DNA of 64,000 nucleotides, taken from positions 1,984,001 to 2,048,000 of the forward strand of contig NZ_CP087723.1 in the NCBI RefSeq assembly GCF_024972735.1, given 5' to 3'. Under the pieces are notes generated by a model that was given only the letters and a program-made list of their open reading frames with translations, was not told where the DNA came from and did not search any database. Origin of the DNA: Halalkaliarchaeum sp. AArc-CO (lineage in GTDB: Archaea > Halobacteriota > Halobacteria > Halobacteriales > Haloferacaceae). Positions within the stretch are counted from its first letter, which is position 1, and each line of letters starts with the position of its first letter. Shown here in pieces: positions 8,464 through 16,261 of the stretch. Made by a program: the position numbers and the translations under genes.

Positions 8464-9375
8464 TTATATACTGTGTAAAATTTCGACATCTCGGAAGTAC
8501 AATAACCACAGGATAGCGAGCAGTCCGACTATCAGGACTCCCCCGGCTTCAATCCCGCCACCGTACTCTACGATCGGTGATTGGATGGTCGGCTCTACAC
8601 GGGCGATCGCCGACAACTCCCCGGGAAGGGAGGTTCGCACCATGACTCCCGAGTGTACGATATTGAACGACGCGTGGATGCCGATCGGAAGCGCCAGATC
8701 ACCACTCAGGAGGTAGAGAACCCCGAACAGTACCCCGACACCGACCCACGTCAACAAATAAAACGGATGTTCGATCGGTTGAGGGCCGATATGGAGGCTC
8801 CCGAACACGACCGACATAACGAGTAATCCACCAACGATAGCCCATTGTGTCGGGAACCTATCGCGGAGGCCTTCAATACTGTTCGAAAGGAGGACGCCTC
8901 GAAAGAGCAATTCTTCCGAGAACCCGACACAGAGATTGGCGAGGACGAGTATCAGTAGTCCACTCCACAGCGCGACTGCGCCGCTGTCCAACACGTCCAC
9001 GACCTCGAACCACCCAGCATAAATCCCGAGCAGGAACGGGACTGTCGCTCCGGCAAGACCGATCACGAACCCCGCAAGGAGATCCGAAACCCAGCGGTGG
9101 TTGATCCGCAATCCGTAGTCCCAGATAACTCGATTGTGGTCGAGATAGCGGGTGCTGGCCGCAACAAATACGAGAGTCGCTACCGCTATCGAAAACTGTA
9201 ACAGGAGCATAGCTACCGGTACAGCAACCGCGTCGAAGAACACGGGACCGATGCTGAATCCGATAGCAATCACCGGGAGCAGTGGGACAAGAATTCGCCA
9301 GGGTGCCCGGACCCGCGTCCGATCGTAATTCCAGATAAACGAAGTCACCGTAGCGCGGATCGATCGAACGCTCAT
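8464..9375 (-). CDS. CPBP-family intramembrane metalloprotease, second paralogue
   Basis: 303-aa membrane protease with the full CPBP signature: Glu154-Glu155 and Arg159 (FSEELLFRG), His195 (FGSLHIG), His234 and Asn238 (GIHASFN). About eight membrane segments are expected. It is similar along its length to the CPBP gene at 7439-8425, so the pair probably arose by duplication. The ATG overlaps the stop of the upstream small membrane protein by 1 base (TGATG), so the two are co-translated. The substrate is unknown; the coupled membrane protein is a candidate partner. Confidence 0.87.
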   Translation of the reverse strand: MSVRSIRATVTSFIWNYDRTRVRAPWRILVPLLPVIAIGFSIGPVFFDAVAVPVAMLLLQFSIAVATLVFVAASTRYLDHNRVIWDYGLRINHRWVSDLLAGFVIGLAGATVPFLLGIYAGWFEVVDVLDSGAVALWSGLLILVLANLCVGFSEELLFRGVLLSNSIEGLRDRFPTQWAIVGGLLVMSVVFGSLHIGPQPIEHPFYLLTWVGVGVLFGVLYLLSGDLALPIGIHASFNIVHSGVMVRTSLPGELSAIARVEPTIQSPIVEYGGGIEAGGVLIVGLLAILWLLYFRDVEILHSI

Positions 9376-9755
9376 CAGTTGCTCACCCCCGGATACAGGT
9401 TCGCGCCGATGAGAATCGTTTGTACGGCAACGAGGAAGCCAAGGAGCGTGAAGACAGCGAATTCGTAGGAGCGTCGAACGTCTTCGAACTCATCGGTTCC
9501 TTCGAGATGGCGGGCGAGTCCCGTGGATCCGACGTAGAGTGCGGCAACGACGACGGGAAACCCACCGAGAACGATAGCCGTTGGTGCGTACTCGGGACCG
9601 TAATGGACGCCAACTGACCAGCGGATGCGAACGTACTCCCCGAGCACTCCGTATGCAGCGGTGCTCAAAACGGTACTTCCAAGGACGACCAGTAACCCGC
9701 CTACTCCGGTCGGACGGAGCCAGGTTCCCGGCCGTTCGAGATGGCTTGACATCAT
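9375..9755 (-). CDS. Small three-TM membrane protein coupled to CPBP protease
   Basis: 126-aa protein with three predicted membrane helices (about 17-37, 59-79, 99-119) and an acidic loop near 84-98. I do not recognise a family. Its stop shares a base with the ATG of the CPBP protease (TGATG), so it is the first gene of a two-gene operon. A TATA-like stretch at 9781-9790 on the minus strand lies about 26-30 bp upstream, which fits a leaderless start at 9755; an ATG three bases later is an alternative. A role as protease substrate or cofactor is inference from coupling only. Confidence 0.68.
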   Translation of the reverse strand: MMSSHLERPGTWLRPTGVGGLLVVLGSTVLSTAAYGVLGEYVRIRWSVGVHYGPEYAPTAIVLGGFPVVVAALYVGSTGLARHLEGTDEFEDVRRSYEFAVFTLLGFLVAVQTILIGANLYPGVSN

Positions 9756-9801
9756 TGCGGGTGGATCAACGGAGTGGTGTCAAAAAACAACGAGACCACC
9801 A

Positions 9802-9816
9802 CTTCAGCTTCTGAAG
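9802..9816. promoter_or_regulatory. Palindrome between two divergent leaderless promoters
   Basis: CTTCAG (9802-9807), a 3-bp spacer, then CTGAAG (9811-9816) form a perfect inverted repeat. It lies between the TATA-like box of the minus-strand membrane gene (9781-9790) and that of the plus-strand winged-helix regulator (9828-9839). The position suits an operator for that regulator. Confidence 0.45.
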
Positions 9817-9858
9817 CAGTGAAAACCCCTTTTAGTACCGGTTCGTCATATCACACGC

Positions 9859-10203
9859 GTGAATGAGGATTGTGATGTGGAAACGATCGGGTCGTTGTTA
9901 GCGGACACAACTGCCCGAACAATCATTCGGAAAACCAGTCACGAACCTATGTCAGCACGCACGTTGAGCGAACACTGTGACGCGTCGCAACCAACCGTCT
10001 ATCGTCGGTTGAACGATCTCCGCGAATGTGGGCTACTTGTCGAACGCACCGAACTCGATCCCGACGAGGGACACCATCGAACGGTGTACGCGACGAACCT
10101 TCACCGGATTGTCGTCCTTCTCGACGATGACACGATAGCCCTTCAGATCGACCGGCGGGAAGACATGGCGGATCGGTTCACTCGGCTCATCGAGGGGATG
10201 TAA
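9859..10203 (+). CDS. Winged helix-turn-helix transcriptional regulator
   Basis: 114-aa DNA-binding protein. Residues about 10-62 form an ArsR-like winged helix, with ARTLSEHCDASQPTVYRRLNDL as helix 2-turn-recognition helix and a wing near RTVYATN. The start is GTG at 9859, and a TATA-like CCTTTTAGTACC at 9828-9839 places it as leaderless. The stop is one base from the next ATG, so it is the first gene of a three-gene operon with a DUF7521-like membrane protein and a zinc-finger winged-helix protein. It is probably autoregulated through the palindrome at 9802-9816, which is inference. Confidence 0.85.
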   Translation: MNEDCDVETIGSLLADTTARTIIRKTSHEPMSARTLSEHCDASQPTVYRRLNDLRECGLLVERTELDPDEGHHRTVYATNLHRIVVLLDDDTIALQIDRREDMADRFTRLIEGM

Positions 10204-10204
10204 G

Positions 10205-10528
10205 ATGTGCGCTGTACCGCTCCAACTGTGGGAACCGGGGGCTCCCCCGGACTGGGCCGTCACGTACATACAAGCGACCGACGTTTTGAGCGCGCTGATC
10301 GGCATCTTCATCGCCTACCAGGCCTACCGCGGCTACCGTCGGAACGAAAGCCGACCGATGCTTTTTATCTCGATCGGATTCGTCCTCGTTCTCGCCGTCC
10401 CATTCGTGTTACTGTCGGCGTATCTGCTGATTCCGTTCCTGACCGAAACGGTCGTCGGTGTCGTCCAACAAACGAGTCAGATACTTGGCCTGCTGGCGAT
10501 CGTGTACGCACTCCGAATGCCAGGGTGA
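10205..10528 (+). CDS. Small three-TM membrane protein (DUF7521-like)
   Basis: 107-aa membrane protein with three hydrophobic segments (about 20-40, 52-74, 84-103) and a basic loop YRGYRRNESR between the first two. The size, topology and place right after a winged-helix gene match the haloarchaeal DUF7521 family as I remember it, whose role is unknown. It starts one base after the regulator stop and ends six bases before the next regulator. It may pass a membrane signal to one of the two DNA-binding proteins, which is inference. Confidence 0.75.
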   Translation: MCAVPLQLWEPGAPPDWAVTYIQATDVLSALIGIFIAYQAYRGYRRNESRPMLFISIGFVLVLAVPFVLLSAYLLIPFLTETVVGVVQQTSQILGLLAIVYALRMPG

Positions 10529-10534
10529 CTTCCA

Positions 10535-11494
10535 ATGACCGGTGGCGCTTCACGGAAAACGTACGGCTATATCCCCCCGCACGAGGCGCTCGCGCTCCTC
10601 GGTAGCGAGATCCGTGCCAAGATACTCCTGACACTCAGCGAGGCCCGGGGTGGAGCGGGACCGCCGCCAATACTGTCGTTTTCGGAACTCCGGTCGGCGA
10701 TCGATTCCGACGTCGACAGCGGCGGGTTCAACTACCACCTGCAACAACTGACAGGAACGTTCGTCGAACGTGTCGAACCGACCGACAGCCGTGATGACGC
10801 CCAAGTCGTCTCGGAGATGGCAGACGTCTCGAAGGAAGGATTTCGGCTTCGTCCCGAAGGAACCACCCTTATTCGGATCGTCAGGGCGTGGACGACCACG
10901 GGTGAAGAATCGATCGATCCGTTCGAAATCGGACTCGACTGTTATCACTGCGAAGCGCCGGTCACCGCAGAGTACCGTAACGCTCTCTTCGTGGTGCAGT
11001 GCGGGCACTGTGAGTATCTGTATGACTACAATCTCACACCTCCCGGAATTCTCGGTGGCGATTCAGAGGCCATCCTCGATCGGGTTGCGGAGTACAACCG
11101 CACCCACCGACTGGCGTTCGCTCGAGGGCACTGTCCACTTTGTGGCAGCAACGTGAACGTAGAGTTTCAGGATTCTTCGGAAACCGCCTACCCACGCCGG
11201 GACCTTCGTTCGGTTCTGATCCAGCGTGGCTGTCGTCACTGTGGGAACAAAGACACCCTCACAGTCGGCGAAACGATGCTCGGTGACGCTGAACTGATTG
11301 GGTTCTGCCATCGACACGGTCTCGAGGTAACGACGACGCCGATCTGGGAGCTCGAGTTCGCCGCAACCGACCGCGGCGTATCCGTTCGATCGAAAGATCC
11401 CTGGGAGGTACTTCTCTCGGTGAGCGTCGACGGCCACACACTGGAACTCGTCGTCGATAGTTCGCTCTCGGTGCTCGAACGAAACCGGAAGTGA
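10535..11494 (+). CDS. Winged-helix regulator with C-terminal zinc-finger region
   Basis: 319-aa protein. Residues about 15-110 form an ArsR-like winged helix (LLGSEIRAKILLTL, then a FNYHLQQL recognition region). The C-terminal part has four CxxC pairs (Cys136/139, 156/159, 200/203, 233/236), consistent with two zinc ribbons. A beta-rich end ELVVDSSLSVLER follows. This layout is common in haloarchaeal regulators annotated with DUF7351-like domains. It is the third gene of the 9859-11494 operon. The ligand or target genes are unknown. Confidence 0.83.
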   Translation: MTGGASRKTYGYIPPHEALALLGSEIRAKILLTLSEARGGAGPPPILSFSELRSAIDSDVDSGGFNYHLQQLTGTFVERVEPTDSRDDAQVVSEMADVSKEGFRLRPEGTTLIRIVRAWTTTGEESIDPFEIGLDCYHCEAPVTAEYRNALFVVQCGHCEYLYDYNLTPPGILGGDSEAILDRVAEYNRTHRLAFARGHCPLCGSNVNVEFQDSSETAYPRRDLRSVLIQRGCRHCGNKDTLTVGETMLGDAELIGFCHRHGLEVTTTPIWELEFAATDRGVSVRSKDPWEVLLSVSVDGHTLELVVDSSLSVLERNRK

Positions 11495-11541
11495 GCACGT
11501 ACCGAGAATAGACGCTGACACGCACCGCCGGAGAGCCGAAC

Positions 11542-11550
11542 GATAAAATA
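11542..11550 (+). promoter_or_regulatory. TATA-like box for the DUF5817-type gene
   Basis: GATAAAATA lies about 26 bp before the ATG at 11573, the classic haloarchaeal leaderless spacing. Confidence 0.55.
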
Positions 11551-11572
11551 CCCGACCGCACAACCCGGTACC

Positions 11573-12109
11573 ATGTACGCGGTCGTCGGCTGCAACGAGT
11601 GTGGAAACCTCTGGCTGCTCTCCGATCCCGACGGTCAGGAGTCGGCCACCTGCTCGCGGTGTGGCAAGCGCCACCGAGTGGCGAAGCTCAAGCGCTTTTA
11701 TACCGACGAGGACCGCGCGGCCGCACGGCAGGCTCGGGCGGCGCTTCTGGCGAACAAGCGGGACGAAAGCGAGTCGTTCGCCGAGGTGGCCCACGTCGCC
11801 GACCTCGAACGGCAACTCGAGGACGCGGGCGTCGACGACCGGGAGTACCTCGAGGAGTCGGGGCTGGACGTGGCCGAGATCGAATCCGCCGGCGAGAACG
11901 CGAGCGTCGGGGCAGGCCAGTCCTCCGCCCGATCACGCGAGGAGATCGTTCGCGACGCCGTCGACTGCGTCGAGGAACCCACTGAATCCGAAATCGTCGC
12001 GTACGCGACCGATCGCGGCGTCCCGGAAGACGCCGCCCGAACGATGCTGGAGCGGCTCGTCCGGAGCGGGGACGCATCCGAATCCGGCGGTCGATACCGG
12101 CTCTTGTGA
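11573..12109 (+). CDS. DUF5817-type zinc-ribbon / winged-helix protein
   Basis: 178-aa haloarchaeal protein. An N-terminal zinc ribbon is formed by Cys7/Cys10 and Cys27/Cys30. A helical, arginine-rich middle (DEDRAAARQARAALLANKR) and an acidic linker follow. The C-terminal 60 residues look like a winged helix (SEIVAYATDRGVPEDAARTML, then SGGRYRLL). This combination matches the family annotated as DUF5817 in haloarchaea. A nucleic-acid-binding role is likely but untested. It is leaderless by promoter spacing. Confidence 0.8.
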   Translation: MYAVVGCNECGNLWLLSDPDGQESATCSRCGKRHRVAKLKRFYTDEDRAAARQARAALLANKRDESESFAEVAHVADLERQLEDAGVDDREYLEESGLDVAEIESAGENASVGAGQSSARSREEIVRDAVDCVEEPTESEIVAYATDRGVPEDAARTMLERLVRSGDASESGGRYRLL

Positions 12110-12219
12110 AGTACCTCGGACGACCCCGAGGCACTCTGCTTGCTTTCTCTGTAGACCGCTATACCCCGCGTTAGGGAGGACCCGACAGCCTCATTTCCGT
12201 CCCGCCACAACCGACGGAC

Positions 12220-12777
12220 ATGCGCGTCAGGGACTGGCAGGACATTCTCGAGGACGTCGCCTCCGAGGACGCGGATCCCGACGGCTGGCGGGCCGTTGCG
12301 GGCCGCAGGAACGCTGGCGTCGGCGAAGACTTCTATCTCGGCCATCCCGCGATCGGCGTCTACCAGCTGAAAACGTACGCCAAGAATCCCCGTGATCTAC
12401 GGGGGGTGGGTACCCGTGTGGCTCGCCGGATCGACGAGGAACTGGATCCGCTGTTGCCAGGTCACGGGGAGGAAGACGGCGGTCGGTTCGCGGTACGACA
12501 ACCCCCGGAAGACGAAGACGAGGCCGAACGGATGGCCAGACAGCTCGAGGAGACCGTCAAGGTGCACGCGGAGGCCCCCACGACGCCCGAGGACTTCTTC
12601 GAAGACGTTATGGAGGCCGTCGACTCCCCCGCTTGGGGGCCGATGGAGTACGAGTTCGCCGGTCGACCGGACCGACTCGACGAGTTGTCGGGCACCTTCG
12701 AGGAGGCCGAGCAGCTGTTGAACAGCGAACTCGAGGACCTGATCCAGGAAGACGAGGTCGACCGCGGCTTCCATTGA
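12220..12777 (+). CDS. Conserved haloarchaeal protein of unknown function
   Basis: 185-aa soluble, acidic protein with no recognised domain. The N-terminal half reads like a compact fold (WRAVAGRRNAGVGEDFYLGHPAIGVYQLKTYAKNP). The middle is acidic and helical, and the end LNSELEDLIQEDEVDRGFH is conserved-looking. Codon use and acidity match neighbouring genes, which supports a real gene. The ATG at 12220 is the first in frame after a 110-bp spacer. Confidence 0.7.
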   Translation: MRVRDWQDILEDVASEDADPDGWRAVAGRRNAGVGEDFYLGHPAIGVYQLKTYAKNPRDLRGVGTRVARRIDEELDPLLPGHGEEDGGRFAVRQPPEDEDEAERMARQLEETVKVHAEAPTTPEDFFEDVMEAVDSPAWGPMEYEFAGRPDRLDELSGTFEEAEQLLNSELEDLIQEDEVDRGFH

Positions 12778-12832
12778 CTTCCTCTCCGCCCGGCGGCGAA
12801 GATTCCCCCGTGGGTAACGCGTCAGTCAGCGC

Positions 12833-13264
12833 TCACTCGCCGGTCGGGTCGGCCGAATCGCCCCCCGGCCTGATCGAGTCGACCCGGCGGAGCTGATAGG
12901 AGAGGCCGGCTGCCGCAAACAGGAGTACAGCCAGGTTGAATCCGGCTTTCACGATCGGTTCGTACGGCTCCGAGATCCACAGTTCGATCGCGGCGCCGAC
13001 CTGGAAGTAAAACTGGAGCGCGGCAACCGCTGCAAGCAGCAGGAACGCGACGAGTAACGCCCTGTCGAGGTAGCGCCTGAGCCGGTTGGTCGTCCCAACA
13101 AACTCCTCGTCGGGCTGTTCGTCGGTGGGTTGTGCTTCGGTGGATTGTGCTTCGGTGGACTGTTCGTCGGTGGACTGTTCGTCGGTGGACTGTTCGTCGG
13201 TGGACTGTTCGTCGGGAGACTGTCCGCCGTTCGGTTCGCCTGCGAGGGATTTTTGGTCGGTCAT
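12833..13264 (-). CDS. Two-TM membrane protein with STDEQ repeats
   Basis: 143-aa protein in two parts. Residues about 14-56 are a low-complexity acidic tract of five-residue repeats (STDEQ, with STEAQ, SPDEQ and PTDEQ variants). The rest holds two hydrophobic helices (about 74-95 and 108-128) joined by an acidic loop, and ends in an acidic tail. No family is recognised. The repeat is encoded by 15-bp tandem units, so its length may vary between strains. It lies downstream of the PGF-CTERM protein gene on the same strand with a 26-bp gap, so the two may be co-transcribed. Confidence 0.7.
   Translation of the reverse strand: MTDQKSLAGEPNGGQSPDEQSTDEQSTDEQSTDEQSTEAQSTEAQPTDEQPDEEFVGTTNRLRRYLDRALLVAFLLLAAVAALQFYFQVGAAIELWISEPYEPIVKAGFNLAVLLFAAAGLSYQLRRVDSIRPGGDSADPTGE
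13115..13219. repeat. 15-bp tandem repeats encoding STDEQ
   Basis: Seven consecutive 15-bp units are visible on the plus strand. Units of the form CTGTTCGTCGGTGGA are exact over 13160-13204 and are flanked by diverged copies (TTGTGCTTCGGTGGA twice, CTGTTCGTCGGTGGG, CTGTTCGTCGGGAGA). They are in frame with the minus-strand gene at 12833-13264. Replication slippage is the likely origin. Confidence 0.85.
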
Positions 13265-13290
13265 CGTTGGGAATTCCGTTTGGGTCGAGG

Positions 13291-14310
13291 TCAGTTACCT
13301 GGTGTCCGACGCGAGCGAGCCAACAACAGCGCAAGCGCGATCACGGCGACGCCCCCGACGAGGGGGCCGAATCCGGGCGTCTCTTCCTCGAGTTCCTCCG
13401 GCGCCGGCGTCGCCTCCGGCCGCGGTTCGGCCGTCTCCTCTGTGAACTCCTCGATCTCGAACGCGATCTCCTCGCGCGTCTCGTTCACGTCGAGTGTCTC
13501 CTGGGGATTCAGGTTGGCCGCCTCGCGCGTCTCGTCGAGGATGACGTCGTTGCGAACCAGCGCGGCATCGACGTAGTAGTTGTAGCCGTCGGGAACCTCG
13601 ACGGTCGCGTCGACGGAGTGGGTTCGGCCAGGACGCAGTTCGCCGACCGGTTCGACCCCCTCGTCGGCGACGACGTTCGAGTCGGCCTGCCGCAGCACGA
13701 TCCGGAGCTCGACGTCGTTGACGGGGTCGTCCCCGCCGTTGGCGACCAGCGCCGAGATCCGCAGGGTCGCCGTCCCGTCGCTCGCGTCCTCGACGCCGAC
13801 CGACAGCGACGGCAAGACCGGCCTGTCTGCAAAGGAGACGGTGGTTCGTTCGTAGGGCGGTTCCAGCGCTTCGACCCCGCGGACCGTCGTCGACGTGGTG
13901 TCGAGCCGTTCGGACCCACGGAAGACGGTCGTCTCGAGGCGGTAGCCACCGTCCCTGGGGACCGTAAGCGACGCCTCGACCGACTGTTCGCCGTCGACGT
14001 CGACCTCGCCTACGTCGACAGTCTCCTCGGCGGTGAGGAGCCCGGAGTCGGCGTCGTAGGCGCGGTGACGGACGGTCACGTTGTCCGCAGCGTTACCGCG
14101 GTGGGCGAGCGCAGTGGTGAGCTGGAGCTGGACGGTTTCGCCGGTCACCTCGGCCGGGGAGACGGCCACCTCGGCGATGCCGACGTGCCCGGGACGGACC
14201 GGCTCTTCGGGATCCGGATCCGCGAGCACGCCCGGACCGGCGAGGGCGGCGATCGCGACGACCGCGAGCAGTCCGACTGCGGTCGCCGCAAGGAGGGCTT
14301 CGCGGTTCAT
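13291..14310 (-). CDS. Secreted surface protein with PGF-CTERM sorting signal
   Basis: 339-aa exported protein. An N-terminal signal segment (about 4-25, LLAATAVGLLAVVAIAALAG) is followed by two repeated beta-rich domains (near 40-150 and 165-270; for example VEASLTVPRDGGYRLET and VDATVEVPDGYNYYVDA), a Pro/Glu-rich stalk, and a C-terminal tripartite signal: PGFGP, a hydrophobic helix and an RSRR-type basic tail. That end is the PGF-CTERM motif processed by archaeosortase A with lipid attachment. The layout resembles haloarchaeal proteins annotated DUF7490. The function is unknown; it should sit on the outer face of the membrane. Confidence 0.85.
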   Translation of the reverse strand: MNREALLAATAVGLLAVVAIAALAGPGVLADPDPEEPVRPGHVGIAEVAVSPAEVTGETVQLQLTTALAHRGNAADNVTVRHRAYDADSGLLTAEETVDVGEVDVDGEQSVEASLTVPRDGGYRLETTVFRGSERLDTTSTTVRGVEALEPPYERTTVSFADRPVLPSLSVGVEDASDGTATLRISALVANGGDDPVNDVELRIVLRQADSNVVADEGVEPVGELRPGRTHSVDATVEVPDGYNYYVDAALVRNDVILDETREAANLNPQETLDVNETREEIAFEIEEFTEETAEPRPEATPAPEELEEETPGFGPLVGGVAVIALALLLARSRRTPGN

Positions 14311-14393
14311 GCGATGGGACGTTTACGATCGGGGGATAAGTCTTTTGTGACGATCCACAGTGTCGGTACGCTACTCCCCCCGGCTCCCGGACC

Positions 14394-14402
14394 GATTATA
14401 TG
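14394..14402 (+). promoter_or_regulatory. TATA-like box for the universal stress protein gene
   Basis: GATTATATG is centred about 27 bp before the ATG at 14425, giving a leaderless transcript. Confidence 0.55.
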
Positions 14403-14424
14403 CTCCGGCCACACACCAACTCGT

Positions 14425-14820
14425 ATGACGACGTTCGTTCTGGCAACGAATGGGGTTCACGTGAGCTCGACGCTGTGTGATTATCTCGACGAGCGGATCG
14501 AGGCCGAAGACACCGTCCACGCGGTGAACTCACAGCGCGGCGGCGACGCCACAAGCGCCGAGGCCGTCCGAGACGGCGAGGAGGCGCTGAACGTCGTCTC
14601 CGCCCGACTGGGAACAGTCGCGACCGTCGATACCCACCAGTTCATCCGCGGCAATACCCCGGCGGCCGACGTCCTGCAGTTCGCCGAGGAGGTGGACGCC
14701 GACGAACTTGTCATCGGCGTTCGTGAACGGTCTCCGGCCGGAAAGGCGCTGTTCGGCAGCGTCGCACAGAAGCTCCTTTTGAATACGGACCGACCAGTCG
14801 TCGTCGTCCCGCGGGAGTGA
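14425..14820 (+). CDS. Universal stress protein (UspA family)
   Basis: 131-aa single-domain Usp. The C-terminal nucleotide-binding signature is present in the form LVIGVRERSPAGKALFGSVAQKL ending in RPVVVVP, that is, G-x2-...-G-x8/9-G-S. The N-terminal strand MTTFVLATNGVH replaces the more usual ILVPVDGS, so this is a divergent member. ATP binding is likely. I chose the ATG at 14425 because a TATA box sits 26 bp upstream. It is divergent from the PGF-CTERM gene. Confidence 0.85.
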   Translation: MTTFVLATNGVHVSSTLCDYLDERIEAEDTVHAVNSQRGGDATSAEAVRDGEEALNVVSARLGTVATVDTHQFIRGNTPAADVLQFAEEVDADELVIGVRERSPAGKALFGSVAQKLLLNTDRPVVVVPRE

Positions 14821-14850
14821 GCCGGCCGCCGTCGCCTCCGAACTTCGGCC

Positions 14851-16092
14851 TTACTCCTCGATGAGGTACTCCGCGAGCGTCGGCACGAACGTCCCGATGT
14901 CGGTGACCATCCCGATCGCCTGCGAGGACCCCCGATCGAGCAGCTGCGTCACCGTCGCGGGGTTGATGTCGACACAGACGGTTTTCGTCGTCGATGGGAG
15001 ACAGTTCCCGACGGCAACCGAGTGGAGAAGCGTCGACAGCATCAACACGAGGTCCGCCTCGTGAGCCTGGTCCCGGATGGCGTCCTGTGCTTCGACGGCG
15101 TCGGTGATCGTGTCGGGCAGGGGGCCGTCGTCCCGGATCGACCCTGCGAGAACGAACGGCACGTCGTTTTCGACGCACTCGTACATCACGCCGTCCGTTA
15201 TCACGCCCGCCTCGACTGCCTCGGCGATTCCGCCGTGCCTGATCACCTCGCTTATGGTGTAGATGTGGTGTTTGTGTCCCTTCCGGGGATGTTCGAGGGT
15301 GTCGACGTCGACTCCCAGCGACGTCCCGTACAGGTTGCGCTCGATGTCGTGGGTCGCGAAGCCGTTCCCGGCCGACAACGCGTCGACAAAACCGGCACGG
15401 ACGAGCCGCGCGAGGTCTCCGCCCGCGCCCGCGTGGATGACGGCCGGCCCCACGACGACGAGTACGTTTCCATCCGACTCGTGGGTGGCCTCGATCTCCT
15501 CTGCGACCTCCCGGATCGTCGATTCCGAGGGGCGTTCCGCCGAGACGCCCCCCTGCATGAAGCCGAACGGTCCCGACGCGTCGCGCGGACGTTCCGGCGG
15601 TCGAACGCGGATCCCCGACTCCCCGACGACGACCAGGTCGTCCTCCTCGATCGCGTTCAGGACCTTCGTGTACGCTCGCGGTTCGTCGGTCCCCTTTTCG
15701 CTACCGGGATCGACCACGATCGCACAGTCCATCTCCATCCGCTCGACGTCGAGCCACTCTCCGTCGTACCGCACTGCAGTCGGATGGTTTGTCGTAGAGT
15801 AGAAGCCGGGCGGAACGACCTGATCGGCCGGTGCCGCTTCGAGCGTCGCGTCCCGCGGGTTCGCAAGCGTCGCCCCGTTCTGGTGGAGTTCGTGGATGAT
15901 CGACTGCAGGGTCGACTCCTCTTCGGCGGTGACGACCATCCGACAATAGGAGGTCTCGTCTTTGTGCTTTCCGACGTCGAACTGCTCGACCTCGAACATC
16001 CCCCCGAGTTCCATGATCGCGCCGAAACACTGTTGCATTGTCCCGGAGTCAATGATGTGCCCCTCCAGTTCGACTGTCCGCGAGTGAGTCAT
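14851..16092 (-). CDS. TIGR00300-family protein (archaeal ornithine cyclodeaminase / LOR-SDH domain)
   Basis: 413-aa protein with an N-terminal LOR/SDH-type domain (VELEGHIIDSGTMQQCF, then CRMVVTAEE) and a C-terminal nucleotide-binding domain (NVLVVVGPAVIHAGAG, later VCVDINPATVTQL). The family is known as TIGR00300. A methanogen member acts as ornithine cyclodeaminase, turning ornithine into proline plus ammonia, and the same module forms the C-terminal part of cyanobacterial AgrE/ArgZ. So proline synthesis from ornithine is the best guess. The frame stays open to 16263, but that overlaps the divergent purC start; MTHSRTVELEG from 16092 is family-like. Confidence 0.83.
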   Translation of the reverse strand: MTHSRTVELEGHIIDSGTMQQCFGAIMELGGMFEVEQFDVGKHKDETSYCRMVVTAEEESTLQSIIHELHQNGATLANPRDATLEAAPADQVVPPGFYSTTNHPTAVRYDGEWLDVERMEMDCAIVVDPGSEKGTDEPRAYTKVLNAIEEDDLVVVGESGIRVRPPERPRDASGPFGFMQGGVSAERPSESTIREVAEEIEATHESDGNVLVVVGPAVIHAGAGGDLARLVRAGFVDALSAGNGFATHDIERNLYGTSLGVDVDTLEHPRKGHKHHIYTISEVIRHGGIAEAVEAGVITDGVMYECVENDVPFVLAGSIRDDGPLPDTITDAVEAQDAIRDQAHEADLVLMLSTLLHSVAVGNCLPSTTKTVCVDINPATVTQLLDRGSSQAIGMVTDIGTFVPTLAEYLIEE

Positions 16093-16261
16093 GGACGAGC
16101 GAACGGTGTCCGCCGGTATGTGGGTTGCGGCGAAAGCGATGTTTGCTCTGCCGGGGGATACGCATGATCGTGGGCAAGATTGCGGTGTAGCCGCCCCCGT
16201 AGCGGCATAGAGGTGGGAAGATTGAGACACATTGATACGGGTGGCCCTCGCGTACTCGCAC

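Noticed and set aside
6557-11494. Provirus or insertion sequence as source of the AT-rich patch
   Set aside because: No integrase, transposase, target duplication or tRNA attachment site is visible at either edge.
13115-13219. CRISPR array
   Set aside because: The repeats are 15 bp, directly adjacent without spacers, and in frame with a protein gene; they are coding tandem repeats.
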